A stretch of 64,000 bases of DNA. Origin: Pseudonocardia kunmingensis (GTDB lineage Bacteria > Actinomycetota > Actinomycetes > Mycobacteriales > Pseudonocardiaceae). Under the pieces are notes generated by a model. That model searched no databases. It worked only from the letters and a program-made list of their open reading frames with translations, and had not been told where the DNA came from. Position 1 is the first letter of the stretch, and every line of letters begins with the position of its first letter. The position numbers and the translations under genes are program-made. Below, one piece after another: positions 44,870-53,932 of the stretch. The stretch lies in the NCBI RefSeq assembly GCF_006716445.1, contig NZ_VFPA01000002.1, forward strand, positions 372,001 to 436,000. The letters run 5' to 3'.

Positions 44870-45893
44870 TCGCCTCGACGAGTTCGGTGAATAACTCGGA
44901 GGGCTTCTTCCAGTTGTGAATCTTACGGGGTCTGTCGTTGATGTCGGAAGCCACCATCGCCAAGTATGTCGGATCGGAGGTGATTGTCACACCTTTGGGG
45001 AAGTACTCGCGCACGATGCGGTTGAGGTTCTCGTTGCTGCCGCGCTCCCACGGGCTGTGCGGATGGGCGAAGTACACCGGCAGCCCGGTCGCGGTGATCG
45101 TGGCGTGTCGGGCCATCTCCGAGCCGCAGTCCCAGGTCAGCGAGCGACGGATCTGGTCGGGCAGGCCGTGGGTGGCGGCGATGACCGCGTCACCCACGGT
45201 CAACGAGTCACGCCCGGTTAAGGGCACCAGGATGAGGAACCGGGAGGTGCGCTCGACCAGCGTCGCGACCGCGGTCTTGCCGCCCTTGCCGATCACGAGG
45301 TCCCCCTCCCAATGCCCGGGCACCTGACGGCCCTCGACCTCGGCCGGGCGGTCGTCGATGTAAACCGGCTCCCGGATCCGCGGCGCCGGCTCGGGGCGCC
45401 GCCCGCCCTTGCGGGCCTTACGGCCGGTGCGCAGGCTGATCAGTTCGCTGGCCAGGGTGGACACCGGCTGGGCGTAGACCCACTGGTAGATCGCCTCGTG
45501 AGACACCCGGCAAGCCTGGTCGCTGGCGTACTCGACCGGCAACCGGCCCGCGATCGAGGCCGGGGACCACCCGTCGCGCAGCTGCTGACACACCACTGCC
45601 CGCAGCCGGGGTGAGCGCTCCACGGCGAACCGCTTCGGCCGCTCGCGCGCGGCGCACGCCGTGGTGTCCGCGACCACCGCCCGATACCCGCCACGGCCGC
45701 CGTGACGGGCCACCTCGCGCGAGATCACCGACGCATCGCGCCCGAGCCGCAACCCGATCTCGGTGAACTGCAGGCCCTCGGCCAGGCCACGGGAGATCTC
45801 CTCACGATCCGACAACATCAACATCACGCGCACGGCGGGCATCCTGTCCCACCGAACTCCCAAGATCAAATGCTACGACCGGCTGAGCCCAAG
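44845..45893 (-). mobile_element. IS30-family element, copy 2 (1049 bp)
   Basis: It matches copy 1 at 34358-35406 along its length, including all antisense frames, in the same orientation at an offset of 10,487 bp. It is flanked by GA on both sides (44843-44844 and 45894-45895), and removing one GA with the element restores the interrupted transposase frame. A 2-bp target duplication and a single independent insertion are therefore well supported. Confidence 0.93.
44853..45869 (-). CDS. IS30-family transposase, copy 2
   Basis: 338 residues, identical to the copy at 34366-35382, with the same HTH and the DDE residues ([28 protein letters not shown]). Both genes look intact. Because the two copies are direct repeats, homologous recombination between them would delete the sulfur genes as a circle. 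Confidence 0.95.
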   Translation of the reverse strand: MILGVRWDRMPAVRVMLMLSDREEISRGLAEGLQFTEIGLRLGRDASVISREVARHGGRGGYRAVVADTTACAARERPKRFAVERSPRLRAVVCQQLRDGWSPASIAGRLPVEYASDQACRVSHEAIYQWVYAQPVSTLASELISLRTGRKARKGGRRPEPAPRIREPVYIDDRPAEVEGRQVPGHWEGDLVIGKGGKTAVATLVERTSRFLILVPLTGRDSLTVGDAVIAATHGLPDQIRRSLTWDCGSEMARHATITATGLPVYFAHPHSPWERGSNENLNRIVREYFPKGVTITSDPTYLAMVASDINDRPRKIHNWKKPSELFTELVEANASTG

Positions 45894-45987
45894 GAGCAGA
45901 CGTACGGCCATGCTGCTGATCATTCCCTGGCCTGATCAAGGGTGAACCTGCAGGTCACGGGCCTGACATTGAGTTTTGGCACGGTAC

Positions 45988-46297
45988 AGGGAAGTGGAAG
46001 ACCGTGACCGTCTATGCGATCACCAGCCTGGCCGCGTTCCAGGCCGACCCGGTCCTGCTCGCCCGCTGGATTCGCGGGCAATGGTCGATTGAGAACCGGC
46101 TCCACTGGGTTCGCGACGTCTCCTTCGACGAGGACCGCTCCCAGGTCCGCACCGCCCACGGACCGCAGGTCATGGCCGCACTACGCAACCTCGCGATCAC
46201 CGCGCTGCGCCTGTCCGGGGCCACCAACATCGCCGCCGCGCTTCGCCATCACGCCCGCGACACCAGCCGGCCGCTCGCCACCTACGCGATCACGTGA
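45988..46297 (+). pseudogene. ISAs1-family transposase, C-terminal fragment
   Basis: The last 100 residues or so of an ISAs1 transposase are readable: TVTVYAITSLAAFQADPVLLARWIRGQW, ENRLHWVRDVSFDEDRSQVR and LAITALRLSGATNIAAALRHHA. This covers the final catalytic Glu region. The earlier part is missing, since the IS481-like element's right end abuts at 45987. Confidence 0.8.
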
Positions 46298-46351
46298 CGA
46301 CCTTGCCGGGGCCCTGTTGCTCGCCCCGCCTCGTCGACGCCGTGCGATCCT

Positions 46352-46993
46352 TCACGGCGAGAGGCTCAGGGCCACGGGCGCCGGTGAGGTGGCTTTCGAT
46401 GCCGGCACTGCTCGGTCGCGGGTGTTGACCAGCTGGCCCCACAACGCGATGTCGGCCAGCTGGTCCGCGATCTCCTCATGAGGCAGGAGCCCGTCGGGGT
46501 CAAGCCATACCCACGAGTAGTTGAAGATTCCCAGCAAACCCTTCACCGAGATCGGGTCCGCGCTCCGGAAGATCCCCTGGTCGACGCCCTGCCGCAGGAC
46601 GACTGCCCAGACGCGCTCCCAGCGCGCTCGAAGGCCCTCGAGCTTCGTTCGGTACTCACCATCGAGGTGGTGGCCATCGCGGAAGTACACGGTGATCTCG
46701 GGTAGATGGTCGGCGATGGTCTTCATCTGATATCGGCTCAGCCTGCGCAGCTTCTCGTCGGCCGGCAACTCCATGTCGATCAGGGCCTCTGCAACCTCCA
46801 ACGGCTCTTCGACATGGCGCTTGGAAATCTGGTAGAGCAGATCTTCCTTGCTCTTGATGTGGTGGTAGAGGGCCCCTTTGCCGATATTAGCCGCCTCGCA
46901 GAGCTCTGCCACTCCGGTGGCCGCATACCCTTTCGCCGCGAAGAGTTCACCTGCCACGCGGAGGATGCGCTGCTTGGTCGTCTCTTCGCTCAC
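46352..46993 (-). CDS. TetR-family regulator
   Basis: 213 residues from GTG at 46993, overlapping the acyl-CoA dehydrogenase stop (GTGA). The N-terminal HTH (about residues 5-50) reads TKQRILRVAGELFAAKGYAATGVAELCEAANIGKGALYHHIKSKEDLL, fully typical. The C-terminal domain resembles TetR_C of the kind that senses acyl-CoAs. It is the last gene of the leftward operon and probably binds the two TGTACCG-N6-CGGTACA palindromes upstream of the operon. The effector is inferred to be an acyl-CoA intermediate. Confidence 0.9.
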   Translation of the reverse strand: MSEETTKQRILRVAGELFAAKGYAATGVAELCEAANIGKGALYHHIKSKEDLLYQISKRHVEEPLEVAEALIDMELPADEKLRRLSRYQMKTIADHLPEITVYFRDGHHLDGEYRTKLEGLRARWERVWAVVLRQGVDQGIFRSADPISVKGLLGIFNYSWVWLDPDGLLPHEEIADQLADIALWGQLVNTRDRAVPASKATSPAPVALSLSP

Positions 46994-48147
46994 GGGTTGG
47001 TCAACTCCATGTCCTCGGAGTGGCGCGCGGCGCCTTTGAGGAGCTCGCGGGCGATCACGAGCTGCTGGATGGTCGGCGTGCCTTCTTCGAGCCAGTTTAG
47101 CCGGGCGTCGCGGTACAGCCGCTCTATCGGATGCCGGCGGGTGTATCCGATGCCGCCGTGCACGAGCAGGGCGCGGTCGGTGACCCGACCGACGGCTTCC
47201 AGCCCGAAGAGCTTGCAGATCGAGGCCTCCTGAGGGATGCGGCGCCCGGCGTCCCACTTGGCGGCCGCATCGTCGAGCAGCAGCCGCAGGGCGTGTACGT
47301 CGGTGGCCATCTCGGCGAGGTAGCGCTGGACGGCCTGGCGGGAGGCAATGGGCTTGCCGAACGTCACCCGCTGCTGCGCGAAGCGCACCGAGAGATCGAG
47401 GGCGTACTCGGCCGTGCCGAGCGAGGACGCGGCGACAAGGACACGGCTGATCTCCAGCGCTCGCTCCATACCCTCGGCGCCGGATCCCTCGGCGCCGAGA
47501 CGGTTGGTCTGCGGTACCCGGACGTCGGTGAAGGTCAGCAGACCGTGCTGGCCACCCTTGCAGCCCATGGTCTCGGGCAGCTCCTCGATCCGCAGGCCGG
47601 GCGCGTCGCGCTCGACGGTGACGACGGAGAGGGTGGAGCCGGTCCTGGCGAACACCATGAAGTGGCTGGCGAAGTCGGAGTTCGTGATCAGCCATTTGCG
47701 ACCGTTGATCACGTAGTCGTCGCCGTCGGCGACCGCGGTCGTCGCGGTGTCGAGGCCGGTGCCCGAGTCGGGCTCCGTGAGGCCGAAGGCGACCGACCGC
47801 GCGCCGTCCGCGACCCCGGGCAGCACCGCATCGCGCTGCCGTTCGTCGGCGAGCTCCCAGAACGCGTGGCCCATGGAGTTGTGCACGTGCACCAGCGCGC
47901 GGATGCCGCCGTGCACCTTTGCGAACTCGGCGATGATCGGCAGGTACTGCGCGATGCTGAGCCCGTGCCCGCCGTACTCGGTCGGGATGAGCAGGCCGAA
48001 AGCGCCCATCTCGCGGAGAGCCGGCCAGATCTTCTCGCGGGGGATCGACTCGTGCTCCTCGATCTCCTCCTCCAGCGGAGCGAGGTCGCGCCACATCGAT
48101 GCGAAGATCGCGGCGCGGAAGTCCTCGTACGCGGTGGGGTCCATCAT
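46990..48147 (-). CDS. Acyl-CoA dehydrogenase
   Basis: 385 residues from ATG at 48147, with AGGAGG nine bases upstream. The flavin-dependent family marks are FGLTEPDSGTGLDTATTAV, WLITNSDFASHFMVFART, FGKPIASRQAVQRYLAEMATDV and the C-terminal ALLVHGGIGYTRRHPIERLYRDAR. The catalytic Glu position lies within IERLYRDARLNWLEEGT. The enzyme would make a trans-2-enoyl-CoA in the cytoplasm. The preceding ligase and thiolase in the operon fit a beta-oxidation-like pathway. The acyl chain is unknown. Confidence 0.92.
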   Translation of the reverse strand: MMDPTAYEDFRAAIFASMWRDLAPLEEEIEEHESIPREKIWPALREMGAFGLLIPTEYGGHGLSIAQYLPIIAEFAKVHGGIRALVHVHNSMGHAFWELADERQRDAVLPGVADGARSVAFGLTEPDSGTGLDTATTAVADGDDYVINGRKWLITNSDFASHFMVFARTGSTLSVVTVERDAPGLRIEELPETMGCKGGQHGLLTFTDVRVPQTNRLGAEGSGAEGMERALEISRVLVAASSLGTAEYALDLSVRFAQQRVTFGKPIASRQAVQRYLAEMATDVHALRLLLDDAAAKWDAGRRIPQEASICKLFGLEAVGRVTDRALLVHGGIGYTRRHPIERLYRDARLNWLEEGTPTIQQLVIARELLKGAARHSEDMELTNP

Positions 48148-48193
48148 GTCGCCTCCTGGGCTTGCTGGGGATTCGGTGGGGGCGCGGAGCAGG

Positions 48194-48991
48194 TCAGTGC
48201 GCGGCCATGCCGCCGTCGACGGCGAAGGTCTGACCCGTCACGTAGCCGGCCTGGTCGGACACGAGGTAGGCGACGAGGCCTGCGACCTCGTCGGGCCTGC
48301 CGAAACGGCCGAGCGGGGTCTTACGGAGGATCGCGGCGCTCAGCGCGTCGTGGCCGCGCATGCCGCTGGTCAGGTCGGTCTCGATGTAGCCGGGGGCGAC
48401 GCCGTTGACCCGCACGCCGCGCGGCGCCCAGTCGACGGCGAGGGTGAGCGTCATCGCGTCGAGCCCGCCCTTGGTGGCCACGTAGGGCATGCCGCGGGGG
48501 GTTCCGACCCTGGCCGTGACCGAGGAGATCGAGACGATGCTGCCCCCGCCCTGTGCCAGCATCCGCCTGCCCGCGGCCTGCACCGCGAAGAAGATGCCAC
48601 GCAGGTTGACATCGACGATCTCGTCCCACATCTCGACGGTGAGGTCCTCGGCGCGAACGAAGTGCGGGTTCACCCCGGCGTTGGCGACGAGGCTGTCGAC
48701 CCGGCCGAACCGGTCCACCGCGGCCTGCACTGCCGCGTCGGATGCGCTCGCGTCGCGGACGTCGAGCTCCACGGCGAGTGCGGTGGCGCCGAGACCGCGC
48801 GCCTCCTCCGCGACCGCCTCGGCCGCGGCGCGGGTACGGCCGGTGACGACCACCGTGGCTCCGGACGCTGCGAGCACGCGCACGCAGGCCGCGCCGATCC
48901 CGCGCGTGCCACCGACCACCAGGACGACCTTGCCGGCGCAGCCGTCGGTGCGGGATGGGGACGGTATGGACGCCTGCCCGTCAGCCGACAT
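48194..48991 (-). CDS. SDR-family NAD(P)-dependent oxidoreductase
   Basis: 265 residues. The Rossmann motif is VVLVVGGTRGIGAACVRVL, the NAG motif is LVANAGVNPHF, and the catalytic residues are S in VSISSVTARVG and YVATK (Y-x3-K). The C-terminal DEVAGLVAYLVSDQAGYVTGQTFAVDGGM is typical of FabG-like 3-oxoacyl or alcohol dehydrogenases. In this operon it probably acts as a 3-hydroxyacyl-CoA or side-chain alcohol dehydrogenase. The ATG at 48991 lies within the end of the ligase gene (11-bp overlap). Confidence 0.9.
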   Translation of the reverse strand: MSADGQASIPSPSRTDGCAGKVVLVVGGTRGIGAACVRVLAASGATVVVTGRTRAAAEAVAEEARGLGATALAVELDVRDASASDAAVQAAVDRFGRVDSLVANAGVNPHFVRAEDLTVEMWDEIVDVNLRGIFFAVQAAGRRMLAQGGGSIVSISSVTARVGTPRGMPYVATKGGLDAMTLTLAVDWAPRGVRVNGVAPGYIETDLTSGMRGHDALSAAILRKTPLGRFGRPDEVAGLVAYLVSDQAGYVTGQTFAVDGGMAAH

Positions 48992-50579
48992 GGCGGTCCC
49001 GTCCGGCCCAGAGGCGCTCGCGGAGCTGACGACGCATGATCTTGCCGGAGCCTGTTCGCGGCAGCTCCTCGACGAACTCGACGGCGCGAGGTTTCTTGTA
49101 GGTCGCCAGCCGGGCCAGGCACGCGGCGACGACGTCCTCTGCGGTCAGAGCGGCGCCAGGGCGGGGGACGACAACGGCAACGACTGCCTCACCCCACTGC
49201 TCGTCGGGCGCCCCGACCACCGCGACCTCGTGCACGTCGGGCAGCGCGGAGATCGCGTTCTCGACCTCGGTGGGATAGACGTTGTAGCCGCCGGTGACGA
49301 TCATGTCCCGCTTGCGGTCGACGACGTAGAGGTAGCCGTCGGCGTCGATCCGACCGAGGTCGCCGGTGGCGGCCCAGCCGTCCTCGTCGATCATCTCGGC
49401 GGTCTGCTCCGGGCGCTCCCAGTACCCCGCCATCACGACGTCGCCGCGCACGACGATCTCGCCGACCTCGCCGGCAGGGAGCGGCGCGCGCTCCTCGTCG
49501 CAGATCCGTAGCTCGACGAACGGGTTGACCCGCCCGGCCGAGGCGAGCCGCGGCGGCACGGGGCCGTCGACGGCGAACCGGTGGTCGCCGGGGGAGAGCG
49601 CGGCGAGCGGCATCGGGGTCTCGGACAGGCCGAAGAACTGCACGAACACATCGCCGAACGCGGTGACTGCGCGGGCGAGCCGGTCCGGGGCGATGCCGGA
49701 CCCGCCGTACACGATCGTGCGCATGCTCGACACGTCCGCTGTCCGCGCCTCCGCCGCGGGCAGCAGCATGTTGAGCATTGTCGGCACGAGCGGCATCGCC
49801 GTCACGCGGTGCCGCTCGATCGCCTGGACGACCTGTGCCGGGTTGAACTGCGGGCTCACGATGTGGAAGGCGCCGCGGGCGCTGTAGGTGGGCTCGACAT
49901 AGCCGCTGAAGTGGCTGAGCGGGGCGACGTGCAGCATCACCTCGTCGGCCTCGATCGGCGGCAGCTCGATCATCGAATTGCGAATCATCGCCGCCCAGTT
50001 GCCGTGGGTGAGCATCGCGCCCTTCGGCCGCCCGGTGGTACCCGAGGTGTAGAGCAGCGCGCAGAGCTCGTCCGGGCCGGGCAGGTCCTCGGGCGCGCCC
50101 GGGTCGGCGCGGTCGATCAGCTCGGCGTAGGGCACGGCATCCGGGGCAGCACCTGCCATGCCGATCACATGCTCCACCGACGGCATCCGGTCGCGCACGG
50201 CCGGGATCCGCTGGGCCCAGTCCTCGTCGACGAACAGGAACCGGGCTCGGCAGTCCTCGACGAGCTCGACCACCTCGAGCGGGTGCAGCTTGCTGCTCGG
50301 CGCCACCCGGACGAACCCGCCGACGAACGCAGCCTGGCTGACCTCGATGAACACGGGACTGTTGGCCCCGAGCACGGCGACGCGATCGCCACGGGTGGCG
50401 CCGAGCGCGGTCAGGGCCGCGACCACGCGGTGCACCCGTCGGCCGAGGTCGGCGTAGCTGTGCACGACGTCGCCGTCGAGCAGGGCAGGCTTGGACCCGT
50501 AGCGGGCGTAGCTGGCCTCAAGGATCGAGGCGACGGAGACGGGGGAGGTCCGGCGCGTCACCGGAACCGGGTAGGTCAT
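48981..50579 (-). CDS. Acyl-CoA synthetase (AMP-forming), first copy
   Basis: 532 residues from ATG at 50579, with AGGAGGT seven bases upstream. The ATP-binding P-loop is LLYTSGTTGRPKGAMLTHGNW, followed by FFGLSETPMP, DGWAATGDLGRIDADGYLYVVDRKRDMIVTGGYNVYPTEVE and the C-terminal Lys of GSGKIMRR. This activates a carboxylic acid to its CoA ester. It follows the thiolase gene and precedes the SDR gene in the leftward operon. Acid specificity is not visible. Two more ligases lie in the rightward operon, so several acids or steps are likely. Confidence 0.92.
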   Translation of the reverse strand: MTYPVPVTRRTSPVSVASILEASYARYGSKPALLDGDVVHSYADLGRRVHRVVAALTALGATRGDRVAVLGANSPVFIEVSQAAFVGGFVRVAPSSKLHPLEVVELVEDCRARFLFVDEDWAQRIPAVRDRMPSVEHVIGMAGAAPDAVPYAELIDRADPGAPEDLPGPDELCALLYTSGTTGRPKGAMLTHGNWAAMIRNSMIELPPIEADEVMLHVAPLSHFSGYVEPTYSARGAFHIVSPQFNPAQVVQAIERHRVTAMPLVPTMLNMLLPAAEARTADVSSMRTIVYGGSGIAPDRLARAVTAFGDVFVQFFGLSETPMPLAALSPGDHRFAVDGPVPPRLASAGRVNPFVELRICDEERAPLPAGEVGEIVVRGDVVMAGYWERPEQTAEMIDEDGWAATGDLGRIDADGYLYVVDRKRDMIVTGGYNVYPTEVENAISALPDVHEVAVVGAPDEQWGEAVVAVVVPRPGAALTAEDVVAACLARLATYKKPRAVEFVEELPRTGSGKIMRRQLRERLWAGRDRHVG

Positions 50580-50592
50580 CGTCGACCTCCTG

Positions 50593-51783
50593 TCAGACGC
50601 TGAGGATGGTGACCGACGCCGCGGCGTGGTCCGGGCCGAGGAAGCCGCCCGCGTTCTCCGCGAGGCCCACGCGGGCCCCGGGTACCTGCCGGCCGCCGGC
50701 CCGTCCGCGCAGCTGGTCGGCGAGTTCGACGAGCTGGGCGCAGCCGGTGGCCCCGACCGGGTGGCCCCTGCTGAGCAGCCCGCCGCTGGGGTTGACCGGG
50801 ATGCGGCCGCCCAGCGCGGTGGCGCCCGACGCCAGCAGTCCAGGCCCGTCGCCCTCCGGGCACAGATCCAGCTCCTCGTAGATCTGCAGCTCGGCGGGCG
50901 CCGCGGCGTCGTGCAGCTCCACGACGTCGAGGTCCCCGGGGCCCAGCCCTGCCCTGTCGTAGGCCCGCCGGGCGGTGCGCACGGGGGCAAGCTCGTGCTG
51001 GTCGCTGCCGGAGAGCACCTTCGTCGCGCGGACGGCGACGCCCGGCACCCCGAGCCGCCGAGCGCGCTCGGCGGAGCACAACACGAGCGCCGCCGCGCCG
51101 TCGCCGATCGGCGAGCACATCAGCAGCGTGATCGGGTCGCTGATCATCCGGCTCTCCAGCACCTGCGCCTCGGTGACCTCGTTGCGGTACTGGGCCTTCG
51201 GGTTGAGCGCGCCGTGGCGGTGGTTCTTCGCCGTGACCGCGGCGAAGTCGGCGGCGGTCGCGCCGCTGCGCCGCATGTACTCGCGGGCGGCGTGCGCATA
51301 GACGTCCATGAACAGCGACCCTGTGCCCGCGGCGGCGTCGCCGTCGGGGTAGATCAGCGCGCGGAGGTCGTCGCGACGGTCCAGGTCGACGGCTGCGGCG
51401 AGCGCCGCGAACGAGCGGGCCTTGTCCGGGTGCACGAGCTTCTCGGCCCCGACGGCGAGAGCGACCTCGTACTGCCCCGACGCTACTGCCATGTGCGCGA
51501 GGCAGAAGGCCGAGGAGCCCGACGCGCAGGCATTCTCGACGTTGACCAGCGGGATGCCCAAGAGCCCCGCCTCGCGCAGCGCCACCTGGCCGCGGATCAT
51601 CTCCTGCCCGCTGATGAGACCGGCGGTGGCGTTGGCGAAAAACGCGATCTCCACGTCGTCCGGACCGATGCCCGCGTCCCGCAGTGCCTCGGCCACCGCC
51701 GTGCCGGCGAGGTTCTTCAGGCTCCGGCCGGGGAACTTGCCGAAGGGCGTCATGCCGGTGCCGACTACCTGCACGTGCTCCAC
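50593..51783 (-). CDS. Thiolase (SCP-x-type acetyl-CoA acyltransferase)
   Basis: 396 residues from GTG at 51783, with a GGAGG site upstream. The nucleophilic Cys is in LVNVENACASGSSAF (about residue 85), the C-terminal His is in SRGHPVGATG, and the strand VVELHDAAAPAELQIYEELDLC is typical of SCP-x-like thiolases. It would cleave a 3-oxoacyl-CoA with CoA. It is the first gene of the leftward operon, right under the TetR operator at 51797. Confidence 0.9.
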   Translation of the reverse strand: MEHVQVVGTGMTPFGKFPGRSLKNLAGTAVAEALRDAGIGPDDVEIAFFANATAGLISGQEMIRGQVALREAGLLGIPLVNVENACASGSSAFCLAHMAVASGQYEVALAVGAEKLVHPDKARSFAALAAAVDLDRRDDLRALIYPDGDAAAGTGSLFMDVYAHAAREYMRRSGATAADFAAVTAKNHRHGALNPKAQYRNEVTEAQVLESRMISDPITLLMCSPIGDGAAALVLCSAERARRLGVPGVAVRATKVLSGSDQHELAPVRTARRAYDRAGLGPGDLDVVELHDAAAPAELQIYEELDLCPEGDGPGLLASGATALGGRIPVNPSGGLLSRGHPVGATGCAQLVELADQLRGRAGGRQVPGARVGLAENAGGFLGPDHAAASVTILSV

Positions 51784-51796
51784 GCGTCGCCTCCTT

Positions 51797-51818
51797 CTGT
51801 ACCGACCGAACGGTACAG
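51797..51818. promoter_or_regulatory. TetR-type operator, copy 1
   Basis: CTGTACCG-ACCGAA-CGGTACAG, a palindrome with 8-bp arms and a 6-bp spacer. It sits only 13 bp before the thiolase start codon, where binding would block the leftward operon. Confidence 0.7.
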
Positions 51819-51915
51819 AGCGCCCCAGGGGCGGTCAACGGGGTCGCTCCGCCGCTAGAAGCCCCCACTCTCACCCTTGACGGTCCTGTGATGTGGCTAA
51901 TACGGTCTGGCTCAA

Positions 51916-51935
51916 TGTACCGGTCGGTCGGTACA
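51916..51935. promoter_or_regulatory. TetR-type operator, copy 2
   Basis: TGTACCG-GTCGGT-CGGTACA, 7-bp arms with the same 6-bp spacer as copy 1. It lies about 65 bp upstream of the DUF485 gene, placing the rightward operon under the same control. Confidence 0.7.
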
Positions 51936-52001
51936 AGCCGTAGGGCTCGACGGGCCGCAGTTGTGTCTGCCGAGCTCCGCGCTCGCCCCATTGGAGTGGT
52001 G

Positions 52002-52337
52002 ATGAACGGTGACAGCGCACTGCCAGGCGACCCGATCCCGCCCGTGGTCGCGGCGGACCAGAGCCCCACATACCTGCAGCTGATGCGGATCCGCCGGAGG
52101 ACCGCCGCCGTCGGACTCGGGCTGGCGTGCGGGTGGCTGCTGCTGTGGATGGCGGCGTACGCCTTTGGCCAGAGCCTCCTCAGCACCCCGGTGGTCGGGC
52201 CGCTGACACTCGCGCCGGTCTTCACGCTCAGCCAGTTCGTCGCCGTCGCGCTCGGCACGGCCTACTACATGCGGTCGTCTGCCCGCCGCGTGCAGCCCCT
52301 GCTCGACGCGGTGACCGGTGAGGGAGCGACCCGATGA
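52002..52337 (+). CDS. DUF485 family membrane protein
   Basis: 111 residues with two hydrophobic helices (VGLGLACGWLLLWMAAYAFG and LAPVFTLSQFVAVALGTAYYM), the layout of the small DUF485 subunit that travels with ActP-type symporters. GTG at 51999 is an alternative start; GGAG lies at 51993-51996. Its TGA overlaps the ATG of the symporter gene, so both are made together. Confidence 0.88.
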   Translation: MNGDSALPGDPIPPVVAADQSPTYLQLMRIRRRTAAVGLGLACGWLLLWMAAYAFGQSLLSTPVVGPLTLAPVFTLSQFVAVALGTAYYMRSSARRVQPLLDAVTGEGATR

Positions 52338-53932
52338 ACAGCGCACTGACCCTGACGGTGTTCGGTCTGCTCATCGCTGTGACGCTGGGCGTCACCTGGT
52401 GGGCGGCGAGCCGGACCCGCAGCGCCGAGGACTTCTATACCACGGGACGCACCATCGGCGGGCTGCAGAACGGCCTGGCCATCGCCGGGGACTACCTGTC
52501 GGCGTCGACCTTCCTCGGCGTCGCCGGCCTGGTGTTCCTGATGGGCGTCGACTCGTTCGTGCTGCTCGGCGCCACGCTCGTGTCGTTCCTGCCGATCCTG
52601 TACCTGTTCGCCGAGCGGCTGCGCAACACGTCGGAGTTCACGGTCGGCGCCGTTCTGGCCGCACGGTTCAACGAGCCGGCCGTCCGGGCCGCCGCCGCCC
52701 TCGCCACCCTGTGCGTGGCCGGTGCCTACCTCGTGGCGCAGTTCGTCGGCGCGAGTGTGATCATCACGCAGCTCACCGGCATCTCCACGACTGCTGCGGT
52801 GATCGCGACCGGCGCGCTGATGATCGTCTACGTCACGTTCGGCGGGATGCTGGCCACCACATGGATCCAGATCGTCAAGGCCACCCTGCTGATCACGGTG
52901 GGCGTGCTGATCGCGATCGGCGTCCTCGTCCAGGCCGGGGGCAACCCCTTCACGCTGCTGCGCGACGCGGCCGCGGCATCCCCCGACGGGGCCGCCTACC
53001 TGCAACCGGGCCTGCTGCTGGCTCCGGACGAGCCGGTGGAGACGATCTCGTACTTCGTCACGTTCGCGTTGGGCAGCATCGCCCTGCCGCACATGCTGAT
53101 CCGCTTCTTCACCGTGCGCACCACCACGGCCGCCCGCCGGTCGGCGGCGTGGGCGATCGGCTTCATCGGCTCGTTCTACCTGGTCATCGTCGTGGTCGGA
53201 CTCGGCGCGCGGGCCTACCTCGGTCCGGGCGCGGAGAAGCAGGTCGGCGCGGGCGCCAACTTCACCGCCCCGGCGATCACCGAGTTCGTCGCGGGCGGGC
53301 CCGGCTCGTTGCTGGGGGGCATCGCGCTCGCCGTGGTGAGCGGCGTCGCCTGCGTCACGATCCTCGCCGTCGTCGCCGGCTTGCTGATCTCCGCGGCCGG
53401 GGCAGTGGCGCATGACCTCTGGGCCAACCGGAGCGGGCGCGCGCACGACCCGAAGGGTGAGGCGACCGTGGCCCGCCTCGCGTCGGTCGGCATCGGCGTG
53501 GTCGCGGTGGTCCTCACCCTCGCGCTGGGCAGCCAGCTGAACATCACGGTGCTCATCGGCGTCGCGCTCGCGGTGGCTGCCAGTGCGAACCTGCCGTCGC
53601 TTGCCTGCGCGTTGTTCTGGCCCGGGTTCACCACCCGGGGCGCGGTGGCCGGCATCCTGGTCGGCCTGGTCAGCTCCGTGGTCCTCATCGCGCTCGGGCC
53701 GGCCGTCTGGCCGGGCGACGAGCCGCCGTTCCCGTACACCTACCCGGTGCTGGTCTCCATCCCGCTGGGGCTGCTCGGCTGCTGGCTGGGTTCGGTCGCC
53801 TCCGGAGGGGCCACCCGCGGGCGCTACCGCGCGCTGCGGTTCCGCGCGGAGACCGGGTTGGCACTGGACGGGCCGACGGCAGACGAGCTGCAGCCGCAGC
53901 CGGGGAGGAGCGCCGACCGTGCTCGCTCCTGA
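52334..53932 (+). CDS. ActP-like sodium:solute symporter (short monocarboxylate uptake)
   Basis: 532 residues and about 13 hydrophobic segments. SSS family marks are RTRSAEDFYTTGRTIGGLQNGLAIAGDYLSASTFLG near the start and MLATTWIQIVKATLLI; IALPHMLIRFFTV is the ActP signature. The preceding DUF485 gene is the usual partner of ActP. It would bring acetate, propionate or a similar small acid into the cell with sodium. It leads an operon of acyl-CoA ligase, hydratase and ligase genes, so the uptaken acid would be activated at once. Confidence 0.9.
   Translation: MNSALTLTVFGLLIAVTLGVTWWAASRTRSAEDFYTTGRTIGGLQNGLAIAGDYLSASTFLGVAGLVFLMGVDSFVLLGATLVSFLPILYLFAERLRNTSEFTVGAVLAARFNEPAVRAAAALATLCVAGAYLVAQFVGASVIITQLTGISTTAAVIATGALMIVYVTFGGMLATTWIQIVKATLLITVGVLIAIGVLVQAGGNPFTLLRDAAAASPDGAAYLQPGLLLAPDEPVETISYFVTFALGSIALPHMLIRFFTVRTTTAARRSAAWAIGFIGSFYLVIVVVGLGARAYLGPGAEKQVGAGANFTAPAITEFVAGGPGSLLGGIALAVVSGVACVTILAVVAGLLISAAGAVAHDLWANRSGRAHDPKGEATVARLASVGIGVVAVVLTLALGSQLNITVLIGVALAVAASANLPSLACALFWPGFTTRGAVAGILVGLVSSVVLIALGPAVWPGDEPPFPYTYPVLVSIPLGLLGCWLGSVASGGATRGRYRALRFRAETGLALDGPTADELQPQPGRSADRARS

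Larger units (their letters stand above)
43746..45987 (-). mobile_element. IS481-like element with an IS30 inserted in it
   Basis: The ends are inverted repeats TGTAGCGTGCCAAAA (43746 onward) and, inward from 45987, TGTACCGTGCCAAAA. The native element is about 1.19 kb; a 1049-bp IS30 plus a 2-bp duplication makes up the rest. Joining the sequence on both sides of IS30 restores an N-terminus [20 protein letters not shown], homologous to that of the transposase at 32926 (MAIRLTYLALARVLSWLALL). Confidence 0.88.
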
